47,780 nucleotides of DNA from assembly GCA_027592745.1 (NCBI GenBank), contig JAQCLG010000010.1:1-47780 (forward strand). The letters are read 5' to 3'. Origin of the DNA: Pseudomonadota bacterium (lineage in GTDB: Bacteria; Pseudomonadota; Alphaproteobacteria; SP197). Positions 22,976 to 32,271 of this stretch are shown in pieces (the stretch's first letter is position 1; each line of letters starts with the position of its first letter). The notes under the pieces are model-generated. The model was not told where the DNA came from. It did no database searches and was given only the letters and a program-made list of their open reading frames with translations. Position numbers and translations under genes: made by a program.

Positions 22976-23398
22976 ATGCGTCGCCTTGCCCTGACGGCCC
23001 TGTTTGTCCTCACCATCCTGCCCGCCTGGGCCCAGTCGGCAGCCGAAAGCGCCGATGCCCTGGCCGTGCGCAGCGTCATCACCGAGCAGCTTGCCGCCTT
23101 CAACCGCGACGACGGCAACACCGCCTGGGGCTTTGCCGCACCCAACATCCAGGCCCGCTTCCAGACCGTGGAGACCTTCATGGCCATGGTGCGCGGCGCC
23201 TATGCCCCGGTCTACCGCTCGGCGTCGGCCGCCTTCGGGCCGCTGACCGGCAGCGGCGACCATCTGCTCCAGGAAGTCGTGGTGACCGGCCAGGACGGCC
23301 TGCAGGTGCTGGCGCGCTACGCCATGGCGCGCCAGGTGGACGGCAGCTGGAAGATCGAGGGTGTCGCCATCGAGGAACTGCCCCAGCTCAACGTCTGA
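22976..23398 (+). CDS. DUF4864 domain protein, exported
   Basis: This 140-residue protein has a cleavable signal peptide (LALTALFVLTILPAWA, cut near residue 19). An NTF2-like DUF4864 domain follows, with VITEQLAAFNRDDGNTAW, FAAPNIQARFQTVETFMAMV and RGAYAPVYRS. Family function is unknown and action in the periplasm is expected. The ATG follows GGGAGG at seven bases. It probably forms an operon with the lipoprotein upstream and converges with the SDR pair, only six bases separating the stops. Confidence 0.88.
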   Translation: MRRLALTALFVLTILPAWAQSAAESADALAVRSVITEQLAAFNRDDGNTAWGFAAPNIQARFQTVETFMAMVRGAYAPVYRSASAAFGPLTGSGDHLLQEVVVTGQDGLQVLARYAMARQVDGSWKIEGVAIEELPQLNV

Positions 23399-23404
23399 AC
23401 CCGC

Positions 23405-24094
23405 TCACCAGGGCAGCGGGCGGCCGTCGTAGTTGGTGAAGCTGCCGCTCCTGTCCAGCGTTGCGCCGGCGATCACCCGGCGCAGGCCCTGCGCGCTCTC
23501 GCGCGGCGTGACCGGTGCATCGGCACCGCCCATGTCGGTGCGCACCCAGCCGGGATGCAGCGCCAGCACCGTGATCGCCTGCCCGGCCAGTTCGCGCGCC
23601 AGGTTGACCGAGACCATGTTGAGCGCCGTCTTGCTCGACCGGTAGATGTAGTCGCCGCCCGAACCGTTGTCGGCGATCGAACCCATCAGGCTGGAGACGT
23701 TGGCGATGACGCGCCGCTCGCTCGCCCCGACCAGGTCGGCCAGCGCCTCGCTCACCCGGTAGGGACCAAGGACGTTGGTGCGGAGGGTGCGTTCCCAGGC
23801 CTCGTAGTCGACGGCGCCGAAATCCTGGCGCTCGCCGCCGATGACACCGGCGTTGTTGATGAGCACGTCGATCGCCTCGTTGTCGAGCGCCTCGCGCAGC
23901 GCCGCGATGGCCGCGCCGTCGGTGACGTCGAGGGCATGGACCAGGCCGTCGTGCCCCTTCAGGGCGGCCACCAGGTCGCTCGCCTCGGCCGGCCTGCGGC
24001 AGCAGGCGTGGACACGCCAGCCCTCCGCGGCGTACTGGCGCGCCAGTTCCAGGCCGATGCCGCGGTTGGCGCCGGTGATCAGGACAACAGCCAT
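23405..24094 (-). CDS. Short-chain dehydrogenase/reductase (second of a tandem pair)
   Basis: This 229-residue classical-type SDR has TGANRGIGLELARQYA for cofactor binding, NNAGVIGG, NVSSLMGS with the catalytic Ser, and YRSSKTALN with the YxxxK pair. The Arg in the dinucleotide loop suggests NADP(H). The substrate is unknown; close relatives include C-factor-like and carbonyl-reducing SDRs. The start at 24094 follows GGGAGA. It is a diverged tandem paralog of the gene just upstream, 19 bases away, and both end in the same way (a Pro-Trp C-terminus), so they likely arose by local duplication. Confidence 0.9.
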   Translation of the reverse strand: MAVVLITGANRGIGLELARQYAAEGWRVHACCRRPAEASDLVAALKGHDGLVHALDVTDGAAIAALREALDNEAIDVLINNAGVIGGERQDFGAVDYEAWERTLRTNVLGPYRVSEALADLVGASERRVIANVSSLMGSIADNGSGGDYIYRSSKTALNMVSVNLARELAGQAITVLALHPGWVRTDMGGADAPVTPRESAQGLRRVIAGATLDRSGSFTNYDGRPLPW

Positions 24095-24113
24095 CGTCAC
24101 GTCTCCCGCCGCG

Positions 24114-24800
24114 TCACCACGGCACGCTCGCACCGTTGTGGCGCAGGAAGGTGCCGCTGTGCCGCGGCCCCAGGGTATCGATCAGGGCGCGCATGTCGGA
24201 CACGCTCTCCTCGGGCGTCAGGTCGGCAACGGGCCCCGACATGTCGGTGGCGACGAAACCGGGCGTGAAACAGACCGCGACGATGCCGCGCGGCGCCAGG
24301 TCGATGGCCATGGAGCGGGTGATCATGTTCAGCGCCGCCTTGCTCGTGTTGTAGGGAAAGTCGCTGCCGTTGTCGGCCCAACCTAGGCTGCCGTTGCCGC
24401 TGGAGATCTGCACGATGCGCCTGTCCCGGCTGGCGGCGACATGATCGACGAAGGCCTCGCACATCGCCATGGTGCCCATGACGTGGACATGGAATTCCTC
24501 CATCCACTGGGCATCCGAGAAACGGCCGTAGCCCTCCTCAGGGCCGAGCCACATGCCGGCATTGTTGATCAGCAGGTCGATGGGCTGGCCGGCGAGCTTG
24601 TCTGCCAGCGCGGCGATGCCGCCACGGTCGGCGACGTCGAGGCGATGGATGTGAAGGTAGGGACCGGACAGCGCCTGCAGCAGGGCGGCGCCATCGGGAT
24701 CGCGCGCGCCGGCATGCACGGTCCAGCCCGCCGCCAGGTACTGGCGTGCGAATTCCAGTCCGATGCCCCGGCTGGCGCCGGTGATGAGGGTGGTGGGCAT
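24114..24800 (-). CDS. Short-chain dehydrogenase/reductase (first of a tandem pair)
   Basis: This 228-residue classical SDR has TGASRGIGLEFARQYL, LINNAGMWLGPEE, QISSGNGSLG (catalytic Ser) and YNTSKAALNMI (Tyr/Lys). After the catalytic region come TPGFVATDMSGP, similar to HPGWVRTDMGG in the paralog, and a shared C-terminal SGTFLRHNGASVPW pattern. The substrate is unknown. It precedes its paralog in one transcription unit and follows the P1 peptidase gene on the same strand by 27 bases, so a four-gene run (channel, peptidase, two SDRs) is possible. Confidence 0.9.
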   Translation of the reverse strand: MPTTLITGASRGIGLEFARQYLAAGWTVHAGARDPDGAALLQALSGPYLHIHRLDVADRGGIAALADKLAGQPIDLLINNAGMWLGPEEGYGRFSDAQWMEEFHVHVMGTMAMCEAFVDHVAASRDRRIVQISSGNGSLGWADNGSDFPYNTSKAALNMITRSMAIDLAPRGIVAVCFTPGFVATDMSGPVADLTPEESVSDMRALIDTLGPRHSGTFLRHNGASVPW

Positions 24801-24827
24801 GGTCGCTCCCGCTTGCCTGCGGCGACC

Positions 24828-25835
24828 TTAACGCGCCGCGGCCCAGGCGCGATAGCCGGTCATGCCGAGCAGGCTCCCGGCTTCCCAGATGCCGCGCCCG
24901 ATGGCTCGGGCCATGCAGTCGGCCGCCAGCGCGCCGATGCGGGCGAGTTCGCCGGCCTCGACGATACCCTCCCGCGTGCCGCTCGCCAGGCAGAAGATCG
25001 TGTCGCCGTCGAAGGGTGTGTGCACCGGGCGCAGGGCGCGGGCGTAACCGTCGTGCGCCATGATGGCAACGCGGCGGGCCTGCGCCTTGTCGAGGCGGGC
25101 GTTGGTCGCGACCACGCCGATCGTCGTGTTTTCGCCCGGCATGGCGCCTTCGGCACCGGCCTGGGCATCGATGTCGACGCGTTGCGGCGCAACCTGTCCG
25201 CCCATCTCGCCGTCGCGCTCGAAGGGCCAGGCCCACAGGGTGGTGCTGCCGGGCATGACCGGCGAACCCACGGCATTGACCGCGACCAGGGCGCCGACCT
25301 GCAGCCCGTCGCCGCAGACCAGGGAGGCGCTGCCCAGCCCGCCCTTGAGCCCGCCGCCGAGCACGCCGGCCTGGGCGCCGTAGCCGGCCCCGGCGTTGCC
25401 CAGCGCGAAGCTTTCGCCGGCGGCGGCGACCGCCTGCCGCCCCAGATCCCGGTAGGGCGGGTTCTCGCCCCAGGCCTTGTCGCCGCCGTTGAGCAGGTCG
25501 AAGAGGATCGCGGCCGGCACGATCGGCACGACGACGTCGCGGATGGCAAAACCCCGCCCCCGAGCGGCGAGCCAGGCCATCACGCCGCCGGCAGCATCCA
25601 GGCCGAAGGCCGAACCGCCCGAGAGCACCACGGCATCGACGGCATCGACCAGGCAGGTCGGGTCGAGCGCCTCGATGTCGCGCGTACCCGGCGCGCCGCC
25701 GCGCACGTCGACGCCGGCGCTGCTGCGCGTCCGGGGCAGCACCACGGTGACGCCGCTGGCGGCATCGTGGTCGTGCGCATTGCCCACGAGGATGCCCTCG
25801 ACATCGGTGATCAGGTTACGCGGCCCCGCCTGCAT
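24828..25835 (-). CDS. P1-family (DmpA/BapA-type) aminopeptidase
   Basis: This 335-residue protein belongs to the self-cleaving P1 peptidases, which act on N-terminal L- or D-amino acids, amides, or beta-peptides. Family marks are GVDVRGGAPGTRDIEAL near residues 41-57, VLSGGSAFGLDAAGG near 70-84, and the processing region GENTTIGVVATNARLDKAQ, where Thr would be the new N-terminal nucleophile. No signal peptide, so probably cytosolic. The start at 25835 lies five bases after the ion channel stop; the open frame further upstream overlaps that gene and is not used. Confidence 0.9.
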   Translation of the reverse strand: MQAGPRNLITDVEGILVGNAHDHDAASGVTVVLPRTRSSAGVDVRGGAPGTRDIEALDPTCLVDAVDAVVLSGGSAFGLDAAGGVMAWLAARGRGFAIRDVVVPIVPAAILFDLLNGGDKAWGENPPYRDLGRQAVAAAGESFALGNAGAGYGAQAGVLGGGLKGGLGSASLVCGDGLQVGALVAVNAVGSPVMPGSTTLWAWPFERDGEMGGQVAPQRVDIDAQAGAEGAMPGENTTIGVVATNARLDKAQARRVAIMAHDGYARALRPVHTPFDGDTIFCLASGTREGIVEAGELARIGALAADCMARAIGRGIWEAGSLLGMTGYRAWAAAR

Positions 25836-25840
25836 CGTCG

Positions 25841-26278
25841 TCAGTCCCTGCGCCAGTAGCGTTCCATCATCAGGTAGGTGACCGAGGCGGTCCACGCGAT
25901 CAGCACCAGGCCGTTCAGGGCCTCGGTGCCGGCAAGCAGGCGCAGCGGTCCCAGGGGCACGATGTCGCCGTAGCCCAGCGAGGTGTAGGTTGCCGCCGAG
26001 AAATAGACATAGTCGGCGATGTGGCCTTCGAAATTGCCCTCGCTGAAGCCCGAAAAGCCGGCCGCGGGGACCAGCCAGTCGAGCACGACATAGGCAACGG
26101 CATAGACATAGACCTCGATGGTATGCGCCAGAAAGGCGCCCAGCAGCATGACGACGATGCGCAGACGCGGACGCAGACGCGAATGTTCCGTCATGGTCTG
26201 GGCCCGTCGCAGGAACTCGTAATGGACCAGGATCGTCGTGCAGACGAGGACGACCGAGGCCAGCGTACCGATCAGCAT
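25841..26278 (-). CDS. Two-helix potassium-type ion channel protein
   Basis: This 145-residue membrane protein has an N-terminal helix (LASVVLVCTTILVHYEF), a second hydrophobic segment, then the pore loop TYTSLGYGDIVPL near residues 97-109 with the K+ selectivity signature (GYGD), and a final helix (NGLVLIAWTASVTYLMM). It has three to four helices and no regulatory RCK or cyclic-nucleotide domain. It should form a tetrameric cation channel in the inner membrane. The peptidase gene follows within five bases, but a shared function is not obvious. Confidence 0.88.
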   Translation of the reverse strand: MLIGTLASVVLVCTTILVHYEFLRRAQTMTEHSRLRPRLRIVVMLLGAFLAHTIEVYVYAVAYVVLDWLVPAAGFSGFSEGNFEGHIADYVYFSAATYTSLGYGDIVPLGPLRLLAGTEALNGLVLIAWTASVTYLMMERYWRRD

Positions 26279-26365
26279 GAGGAACCCGTTGCTTGCCGCC
26301 TTGCCTTGCGCTTGCGCACGCCGAACAATAGCCCGCCCGGCACCTTATGCCATGACAGGAAAACG

Positions 26366-28084
26366 ATGACCGTCCTTCGCAGCGCCCGCCACCTCTGGGC
26401 CCTCCTCATTCTCGCGACGGGCCTTGCGGGTCTGGCGCTGCCGGCAACGGCGGCCAACCCGCCCGCGGTCTCCGAGCGCTTCATGGTCTCGACAGCCAAT
26501 CCGCTGGCGACCATGGCGGCCCGCGACATCATCCTGCAGGGCGGCAGCGCGGTCGACGCCGCGATCGCGGCCCAGCTCGTGCTGACCCTGACCGAGCCGC
26601 AATCCTCCGGCCTGGGCGGCGGCGCCTTCCTGCTGACCTTCGATGCCGCAAGCGGTGCGGTCGCCAGCTACGACGGCCGCGAGACCGCGCCCGCCGCGGC
26701 CACGCCAGACCTTTTCCTGCGCCCGGACGGCAGCGTGATGGACTGGACCGAAGCGGCCGAGGGCGGCATTTCGGTCGGCGTGCCGGGAGTGCTGGCCATG
26801 CTGGAGATGGCCCATGGCGAACATGGGCGCCTGCCCTGGGCCGATCTCTTCGGGCCGGCCATCGCGCTGGCGCAGAACGGCTTCATCCTCTCGCCCCGGC
26901 TCCACGAGGTGCTCGACTGGGTCGAGGGTCCCGAACGGTTCCCGGCCTTCTACCACCAGTTCTATGCGCTGGACGGCACGCGCAAGCCGGTCGGCACGCG
27001 GCTGACCAACCCGGCGCTGGCGCAGACCCTGCGCGTCCTGGCCCGCGACGGGTCCGACGCCTTCTACCGGGGCGCCATCGCAGAGGAGATCGTGGCCGCG
27101 GTCGGGGACACGCAGGTCAACCCCGGCGCCATGACGCTGGCCGACCTGGCGGGTTACCAGGCCGTGCGGCGCGATCCGGTCTGCACGCCCTACCGCACCT
27201 GGACGGTCTGCGGCATGGGGCCGCCGAGCAGCGGCGGCATCGCGGTCGCCCAGATCCTGGGCCTGCTCGAGCGTTTCGACATGGCCGCGGTGCAGCCCGG
27301 CAGCCTGGAGGCCGTGCACCTGATCGCCGAGGCCGAACGGCTGGCCTATGCCGAACGCGACATGTTCGTGGCCGACAACGATTTCGTCGCCGTGCCGCTC
27401 GAGGCCCTGCTCGACCCCGCCTATCTGGCCGGACGCTCCGCCCTGATCGACCCTGCCGCGAGCATGGGCATCGCGCAGCCCGGCCTTGCGCCCGGCGACC
27501 GTGCCGCCTTCGACGACGAGACCAACCTGGGGCTTTCGACCAGCCACATCAGCATCGTCGACCAGGAGGGCAATGCCGTCTCCATGACGACCAGCATCGA
27601 GCGCGGATTCGGCAGCCGCCTGATGGCCGGCGGCTTCTTGCTCAACAACGAACTCACCGACTTCGCCTTCGAGGCGCAGGTCGACGGCCTGCCGGTGGCC
27701 AACCGCGTCGAGGCAGGCAAGCGGCCGCGCTCCTCGATGGCGCCGACCCTGGTGCTCGATCAGGACGGCGGCGTGGTCATGGCGATCGGCACGGTCGGCG
27801 GCTCGCGCATCATCTGCTACGTCGCCAAGACCCTGATCGCCCGGCTCGACTGGGGCCTCGACATCCAGGCCGCGATCGAGTTGCCCCACTTCCTTAACCG
27901 CAACGGCACAACCGAACTGGAGGAGGGCACCGACCTCGTGGCACTGGTCCCGGCGCTGGAAGCCATGGGCCACGAGGTCACGCTGGGCACTATGGATACC
28001 GGTCTTGCCGGCTTCTTCATCGAGGGCGGCACGATCACCGGCGGGGCCGATCCGCGGCGCGAGGGCACTGCCCTGGGCCGCTGA
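26366..28084 (+). CDS. ggt: Gamma-glutamyltransferase
   Basis: This 572-residue exported enzyme has a signal peptide (residues 1-29, ending ATAA). The proenzyme should cleave itself before the nucleophile Thr in STSHISIVDQEGNAVSMT near residue 393 into large and small subunits. Other marks are SSGLGGGAFLLT, YDGRETAP (substrate-binding Arg), GMGPPSSGGIAVAQ, RGFGSRLMAGGFLLNNEL and GKRPRSSMAPTLV. It removes or transfers the gamma-glutamyl group of glutathione and related peptides in the periplasm. ATG 26366 follows AGGAAAA. It is divergent from the ion channel gene by 87 bases. Confidence 0.94.
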   Translation: MTVLRSARHLWALLILATGLAGLALPATAANPPAVSERFMVSTANPLATMAARDIILQGGSAVDAAIAAQLVLTLTEPQSSGLGGGAFLLTFDAASGAVASYDGRETAPAAATPDLFLRPDGSVMDWTEAAEGGISVGVPGVLAMLEMAHGEHGRLPWADLFGPAIALAQNGFILSPRLHEVLDWVEGPERFPAFYHQFYALDGTRKPVGTRLTNPALAQTLRVLARDGSDAFYRGAIAEEIVAAVGDTQVNPGAMTLADLAGYQAVRRDPVCTPYRTWTVCGMGPPSSGGIAVAQILGLLERFDMAAVQPGSLEAVHLIAEAERLAYAERDMFVADNDFVAVPLEALLDPAYLAGRSALIDPAASMGIAQPGLAPGDRAAFDDETNLGLSTSHISIVDQEGNAVSMTTSIERGFGSRLMAGGFLLNNELTDFAFEAQVDGLPVANRVEAGKRPRSSMAPTLVLDQDGGVVMAIGTVGGSRIICYVAKTLIARLDWGLDIQAAIELPHFLNRNGTTELEEGTDLVALVPALEAMGHEVTLGTMDTGLAGFFIEGGTITGGADPRREGTALGR

Positions 28085-28151
28085 AAGAGGTGTCGCCCAG
28101 GGCGTCACGCTGGTATGTGGGGCGCTCCGACGCCAGCCCGAGGAAACGCCC

Positions 28152-29351
28152 GTGACCGAGAACCTTCCGGTCGTGTCCCTGAATCAGGGCGCGGCAAAAC
28201 GTGCCGAGCAGGGCCATCCCTGGGTCTTTTCCAACGAGATTCGCATGGATCCGGCCGCCAAGGCCCTGCCGCCGGGCACGATGGTCCGCATCGTCAGCGA
28301 CAACAGCGCGCCCTTGGGCGTGGCGATGTTCAACCCCCATTCGCTGATCGCCGCGCGCTTCGTTTCGCGCGATCCCGAGGCGGTGATCGACGGCGCCTTC
28401 CTGGAGGGCCGCATCGCCAGTGCGCTGGCCCTGCGCGAGAAGCTCTACGACACGCCCTGCTACCGCCTGGTGCACGCCGAGGCCGACGGCCTGCCCGGCG
28501 TGGCGATCGACCGCTACGGCGACATCGTGGTCGCCCAGATCAACAGCGCCGGCATCGACCGGCTGGCCGACGCCCTGGCAGAAGCGCTGATCGCGGTGCT
28601 GGGCGTCAAGACCGTGGTGCTGCGCGGCGACAGCCCGATCCGCAAGCTGGAAGGCCTGGAGGAAAACGTCCGCGTCGTCGGCGCGCTCCTGCCCGACAAG
28701 GTCGAGGTGCACGAAAACGGCATCTCCTACCGCGCCGACCTGGCGCTGGGCCAGAAGACCGGCTGGTACTTCGACCAGCGCGACAACCGCGCCTTCATGG
28801 CCCGCCTGGCCGGGGGCGCGCGCGTGCTCGACGTCTACAGCCACGGTGGCGGCTTCGGCCTGGCCTGCGCCACCGCGGGCGCGACCGACGTCACCCTGGT
28901 CGACCGCTCCGAACCGGCGCTCGCCCTGGCATCGCTAGCGGCACAGGCCAACGGCGTCGATGACAAGGTGCGCATCCACGTCGCCGAGGCCTTCGAGGAC
29001 CTGGCCAAGCGGCGCGACCGGGGCGATCTCTACGATGTCGTGATCTGCGATCCCCCCGCCTTCGTGAAGTCCAAGAAGGATGTCGCGGTCGGCGTGAAGG
29101 GTTACCGCAAGCTCGCCCGCCTGGCCGCACGCCTGGTTGCGCCGGGCGGCTACCTGGGCATCGCGAGCTGCTCGCACCACGTCGAATCCGACGCCTTCCT
29201 CTTCCAGGTCGGCCGCGGCGTGCACGATACCGGGCGCGAGTCCGCCGTGCTGCGGCGCGCCGGTGCCGGGCCGGACCATCCGGTCCATCCCCAGCTTCCC
29301 GAATCGGCCTACCTCAAGTTCCTCGCGTTGCGTCTCGATCCGGGAGCGTGA
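28152..29351 (+). CDS. Class I SAM-dependent RNA methyltransferase, RlmI-like
   Basis: This 399-residue cytosolic protein has an N-terminal PUA domain (about 1-80, with GHPWVFSNEIRMD), a middle EEHEA-like domain, and a Rossmann methyltransferase domain (from about 205). The latter has RVLDVYSHGGGFGLACA for SAM binding, ICDPPAFVKSKKD for the catalytic region and ASCSHHV near the end. Family members methylate C5 of a cytosine in 23S rRNA. The GTG start at 28152 follows GAGGAAA. Its last 38 bases overlap the 3' end of the convergent sensor kinase gene. Confidence 0.9.
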   Translation: MTENLPVVSLNQGAAKRAEQGHPWVFSNEIRMDPAAKALPPGTMVRIVSDNSAPLGVAMFNPHSLIAARFVSRDPEAVIDGAFLEGRIASALALREKLYDTPCYRLVHAEADGLPGVAIDRYGDIVVAQINSAGIDRLADALAEALIAVLGVKTVVLRGDSPIRKLEGLEENVRVVGALLPDKVEVHENGISYRADLALGQKTGWYFDQRDNRAFMARLAGGARVLDVYSHGGGFGLACATAGATDVTLVDRSEPALALASLAAQANGVDDKVRIHVAEAFEDLAKRRDRGDLYDVVICDPPAFVKSKKDVAVGVKGYRKLARLAARLVAPGGYLGIASCSHHVESDAFLFQVGRGVHDTGRESAVLRRAGAGPDHPVHPQLPESAYLKFLALRLDPGA

Positions 29352-30723
29352 CGGCAAAACGGGTTCCCTGGGGGCCCGTCTCCACCAGCACCAGGTCGCC
29401 GCCGTGGGCGCGCATGAGTTCGCGCGCGATCGCCAGGCCCAGGCCCGTGCCGCGCGATCCCTCCGAGAACGCCTCGAACAGGTGCTCCTGCACCCGCGCC
29501 GCCACGCCCGGCCCGGTGTCGGCGATCTCCACGATCGTGGCGCCCTCGCCGCGCGAGGCGGCAAAGCGCAGTTCGCCGCCGCTTTGCGCCATCGCCTCGA
29601 GCGCATTGCGCGCCAGGTTGAGCAGCACGCGAAACATCTGGTCGCGGTCGGCACGCACGACTACCGCGGCATCGACGCCGTTGCGCCAGACGATCTCGGC
29701 GGGCAGGCCGTCGGCCAGCGCCTCGCCCACCTCGTCGACCAGGGGCGCGAGCTCGAAGCGCGAGAAACGCAGCTCGGGCTCCTCGGCGCGGGCAAAGCGC
29801 AGGGTGTCCTGGCACAGCTTCACGGCACGGTCGATGGCGGCCAGCACGACCGGAGCCTGACGGCGCACCTGGGGATCGTCCGACATGCTCAGGCGGTCCG
29901 AGACCAGGGCGGCGGTGGAAAGGATGTTGCGTAGGTCGTGGCTGATCTTGCTCACCGCGGCGCCGACCGCAGCCAGGCGGATGCGCTGGCGCAGCGCCTC
30001 GCGCAGGCCATGTTCCATCTGTGCCAGTTCGCGCTGGGCGATGCCGATCTCGTCGCTGCGCCCGGTGACCTCGATGCCGCGGGTGACGTCCTCCGGATTC
30101 TCGCGGAAGGCGATGAGGTTCTCGGTCATGCGCTGCACCGGGCGGACCATCAGGCGCTGCAGCGCCAGGAACACCAGTGCCGCGGTGAAGAACGAGATGA
30201 TCAGCGAGAGCAGCAGGATGCGCCCGGAGTAATCGATCATGGCGTCGCGCAGCGGCGTTTCCTCGAGCGTCAGGTCGACGATGGTATCGCCCTCGCCCTG
30301 GGGCATGCCGCTGATGCGGATGACGCGGCCCTCGGGCGCACCCAGGGTGGCGAAGGCATCGGCGATCAGCCCCAGCACGGTCTCACCGGAGAAGTCGAAG
30401 CTGGCATCGACGCCGGGATCGGGCGCCCCCAGCATCAGCGCCGAGACGTTCTCCATCTTCAGGCCGATCGAGCGCACCCCGACATAGTCGAGCAGCTCAA
30501 GGGCCAGTTCGGGTGCGACATTGCCGTCGGGCGCGGCCTGCACCACCAGGGTTGCCTGGTAGGCGGCATCGATCTTCTGTTCGAGATAGTCGAGGCGGAA
30601 GCGGGAGATCGAGGGGACATAGATCAGCACCTCCGCGATCATGACGAAGGTGATGGTGAGCACGACCAGACGCGCCGAAAGGCCGCGCCAGAAGCCGGGC
30701 ATCTCGATCCGGGACCCAGCCAT
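29314..30723 (-). CDS. Membrane sensor histidine kinase with HAMP domain
   Basis: This 469-residue two-helix membrane protein has TM1 at about 15-37, a periplasmic sensor loop of about 130 residues, TM2 at about 168-190 (ILLLSLIISFFTAALVFLAL), then HAMP, and a HisKA region with the phospho-acceptor in KISHDLRNILSTA. The ATPase core follows: NLARNALEAM (N box), IADTGPGV (G1), then FEAFSEGSRGTGLGLAIAREL (F and G2). No response regulator is adjacent, so it is an orphan by location. ATG 30723 is preferred to TTG 30759, though neither has a clear ribosome binding site. Confidence 0.9.
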   Translation of the reverse strand: MAGSRIEMPGFWRGLSARLVVLTITFVMIAEVLIYVPSISRFRLDYLEQKIDAAYQATLVVQAAPDGNVAPELALELLDYVGVRSIGLKMENVSALMLGAPDPGVDASFDFSGETVLGLIADAFATLGAPEGRVIRISGMPQGEGDTIVDLTLEETPLRDAMIDYSGRILLLSLIISFFTAALVFLALQRLMVRPVQRMTENLIAFRENPEDVTRGIEVTGRSDEIGIAQRELAQMEHGLREALRQRIRLAAVGAAVSKISHDLRNILSTAALVSDRLSMSDDPQVRRQAPVVLAAIDRAVKLCQDTLRFARAEEPELRFSRFELAPLVDEVGEALADGLPAEIVWRNGVDAAVVVRADRDQMFRVLLNLARNALEAMAQSGGELRFAASRGEGATIVEIADTGPGVAARVQEHLFEAFSEGSRGTGLGLAIARELMRAHGGDLVLVETGPQGTRFAVTLPDRDATRGT

Positions 30724-30818
30724 GGCAGCTAATGTAGGGACGCGAGAGCCGCGGGCCAATCACACAAACTGCCGGGAAGGCGAAATCTGGTCGCAAACGG
30801 GGTTCCTGCGGCCCAATC

Positions 30819-32240
30819 CTAGCCAAACAGCGCCAGAAAGCGCACCAGGCGCCTCATGCCCGCGCCGAACAGCCTGGAGCTGAAGTAGGACCCGGCGGCG
30901 CGCTTGCCGATCTCGACGAAGCTGGGATAGGGCGACACCGCGCCCGCCATGGCCCCGATCTTGAGGCCCCGGGAGATCGCCAGCGTCCACGGCTGCAGCA
31001 GGTCGCCGGCGCGTGGGCCCACGATCGCCGCTCCCAGGATCCTGCCCCGCTTCGTCGTCACGACCTTGATCAGGCCCCGGGTGTCGCGCTCGGCGATGGC
31101 GCGGTCGACCTCGGCGAAGGGGAACCGCAGGACCGTGACCTCGCCATGCTGCCGGCGCGCCTGCTCCTCCGTCAGACCGACGTTGGCGAGTTCGGGATGG
31201 GTGTAGGTGACCCAGGGGAAGGCCTTGAGATCGACCCTGGCGGGCAGCTTCAGCAGCATGTTCCGGATGACGATGCCGGCGTGGTAACTCGCCAGGTGGG
31301 TGAACTGGTAGGGTCCCGCGCAATCGCCCACGGCATAGACCTTGCGGTTGGTCGTGCGCAGGTGGGCATCGACCCTGATGCCGGAGCGGTCGTGTTCGAT
31401 GCCGGCGGCATCCAGGCCCAGGTCGTCGATCGCCGCACGCCTGCCGGTCGCGACCAGCAGGTGGCTGCCTGTGACCGTGCGGGCCTGCCCATGCTCCTCG
31501 TAGGCGATCGTGATCGCCCCGGCCGTGCCGGAGACCGACTGCACCGCGACCTTCTCGAGCAGCACGACCCCCTCGTCGAGCAGGCGCGCGCGCACGATGC
31601 CGGCCAGTTCGGGATCGTCCTTGGGCAGGATCGGCCCCATGTCGAGCACGGTCACCCTGCAGCCGAGCTGGCGATGGGCCTGGGCCATCTCGCAGCCGAT
31701 CGGGCCGCCGCCGATGATCAGCAGGTGGCCGGGCCGTTCGGTGAGTTCGAACAGGGTTTCGTTGGTCATCGCCGGCACGTCGGCCAGGCCGGGGATCGGC
31801 GGCAGCACCGCGCGGCTGCCGGTGGCGACGACAAATCGCCGGGCGCGGATCGTGCGCCCGGCGGCCTCGACCGTGGCCGGGCCGGTGAAGCGAGCATGAC
31901 CCATGATCACGTCGACGCCGAAGCCTTCGTAGCGGGCGGCCGAATCATGGGGCTCGATGGCCGCGATGACGCCGCGGACATGGGCGTTGACCGCGGCGAA
32001 GTCGACCTGGGGTTCCACGGGAGCGATACCGAAGCGCCCGGCATCGCGCATCGCCTGGGCGGCGTGCCCGGCCGCCAGCAGCGCCTTGGACGGCACGCAG
32101 CCGAAGTTGAGGCAGTCGCCACCCATCCTGTGGCCCTCGATCAGGGCGACCTTCTGGCCCATGTGGCTGGCCGCATAGGCGACCGAGAGGCCGCCCGAGC
32201 CGGCGCCGATCACGCAAATGTCGAAGTCGTCGCCCGCCAT
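30819..32240 (-). CDS. MerA/lipoamide-dehydrogenase-like FAD-NAD(P) oxidoreductase
   Basis: This 473-residue pyridine nucleotide-disulfide oxidoreductase has an FAD site CVIGAGSGGLSVAYAA, the redox-active pair GGDCLNFGCVPSK near residues 40-52, an NAD(P) site LLIIGGGPIGCEMAQAH, and KVYAVGDCAG for the flavin. In the C-terminal interface domain the usual His-x-Pro-Thr..Glu active-site stretch reads SPYPSFVEIGK, so the acid-base His of true lipoamide dehydrogenase is replaced, as in several MerA-like reductases. No N-terminal heavy-metal domain and no C-terminal Cys pair are present. It ends the operon with the cupredoxin-like and TVP38 genes. The electron acceptor is unknown. Confidence 0.9.
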   Translation of the reverse strand: MAGDDFDICVIGAGSGGLSVAYAASHMGQKVALIEGHRMGGDCLNFGCVPSKALLAAGHAAQAMRDAGRFGIAPVEPQVDFAAVNAHVRGVIAAIEPHDSAARYEGFGVDVIMGHARFTGPATVEAAGRTIRARRFVVATGSRAVLPPIPGLADVPAMTNETLFELTERPGHLLIIGGGPIGCEMAQAHRQLGCRVTVLDMGPILPKDDPELAGIVRARLLDEGVVLLEKVAVQSVSGTAGAITIAYEEHGQARTVTGSHLLVATGRRAAIDDLGLDAAGIEHDRSGIRVDAHLRTTNRKVYAVGDCAGPYQFTHLASYHAGIVIRNMLLKLPARVDLKAFPWVTYTHPELANVGLTEEQARRQHGEVTVLRFPFAEVDRAIAERDTRGLIKVVTTKRGRILGAAIVGPRAGDLLQPWTLAISRGLKIGAMAGAVSPYPSFVEIGKRAAGSYFSSRLFGAGMRRLVRFLALFG

Positions 32241-32271
32241 GGCCGTTGTTCCCCGTTCCAGATGCGCCACC

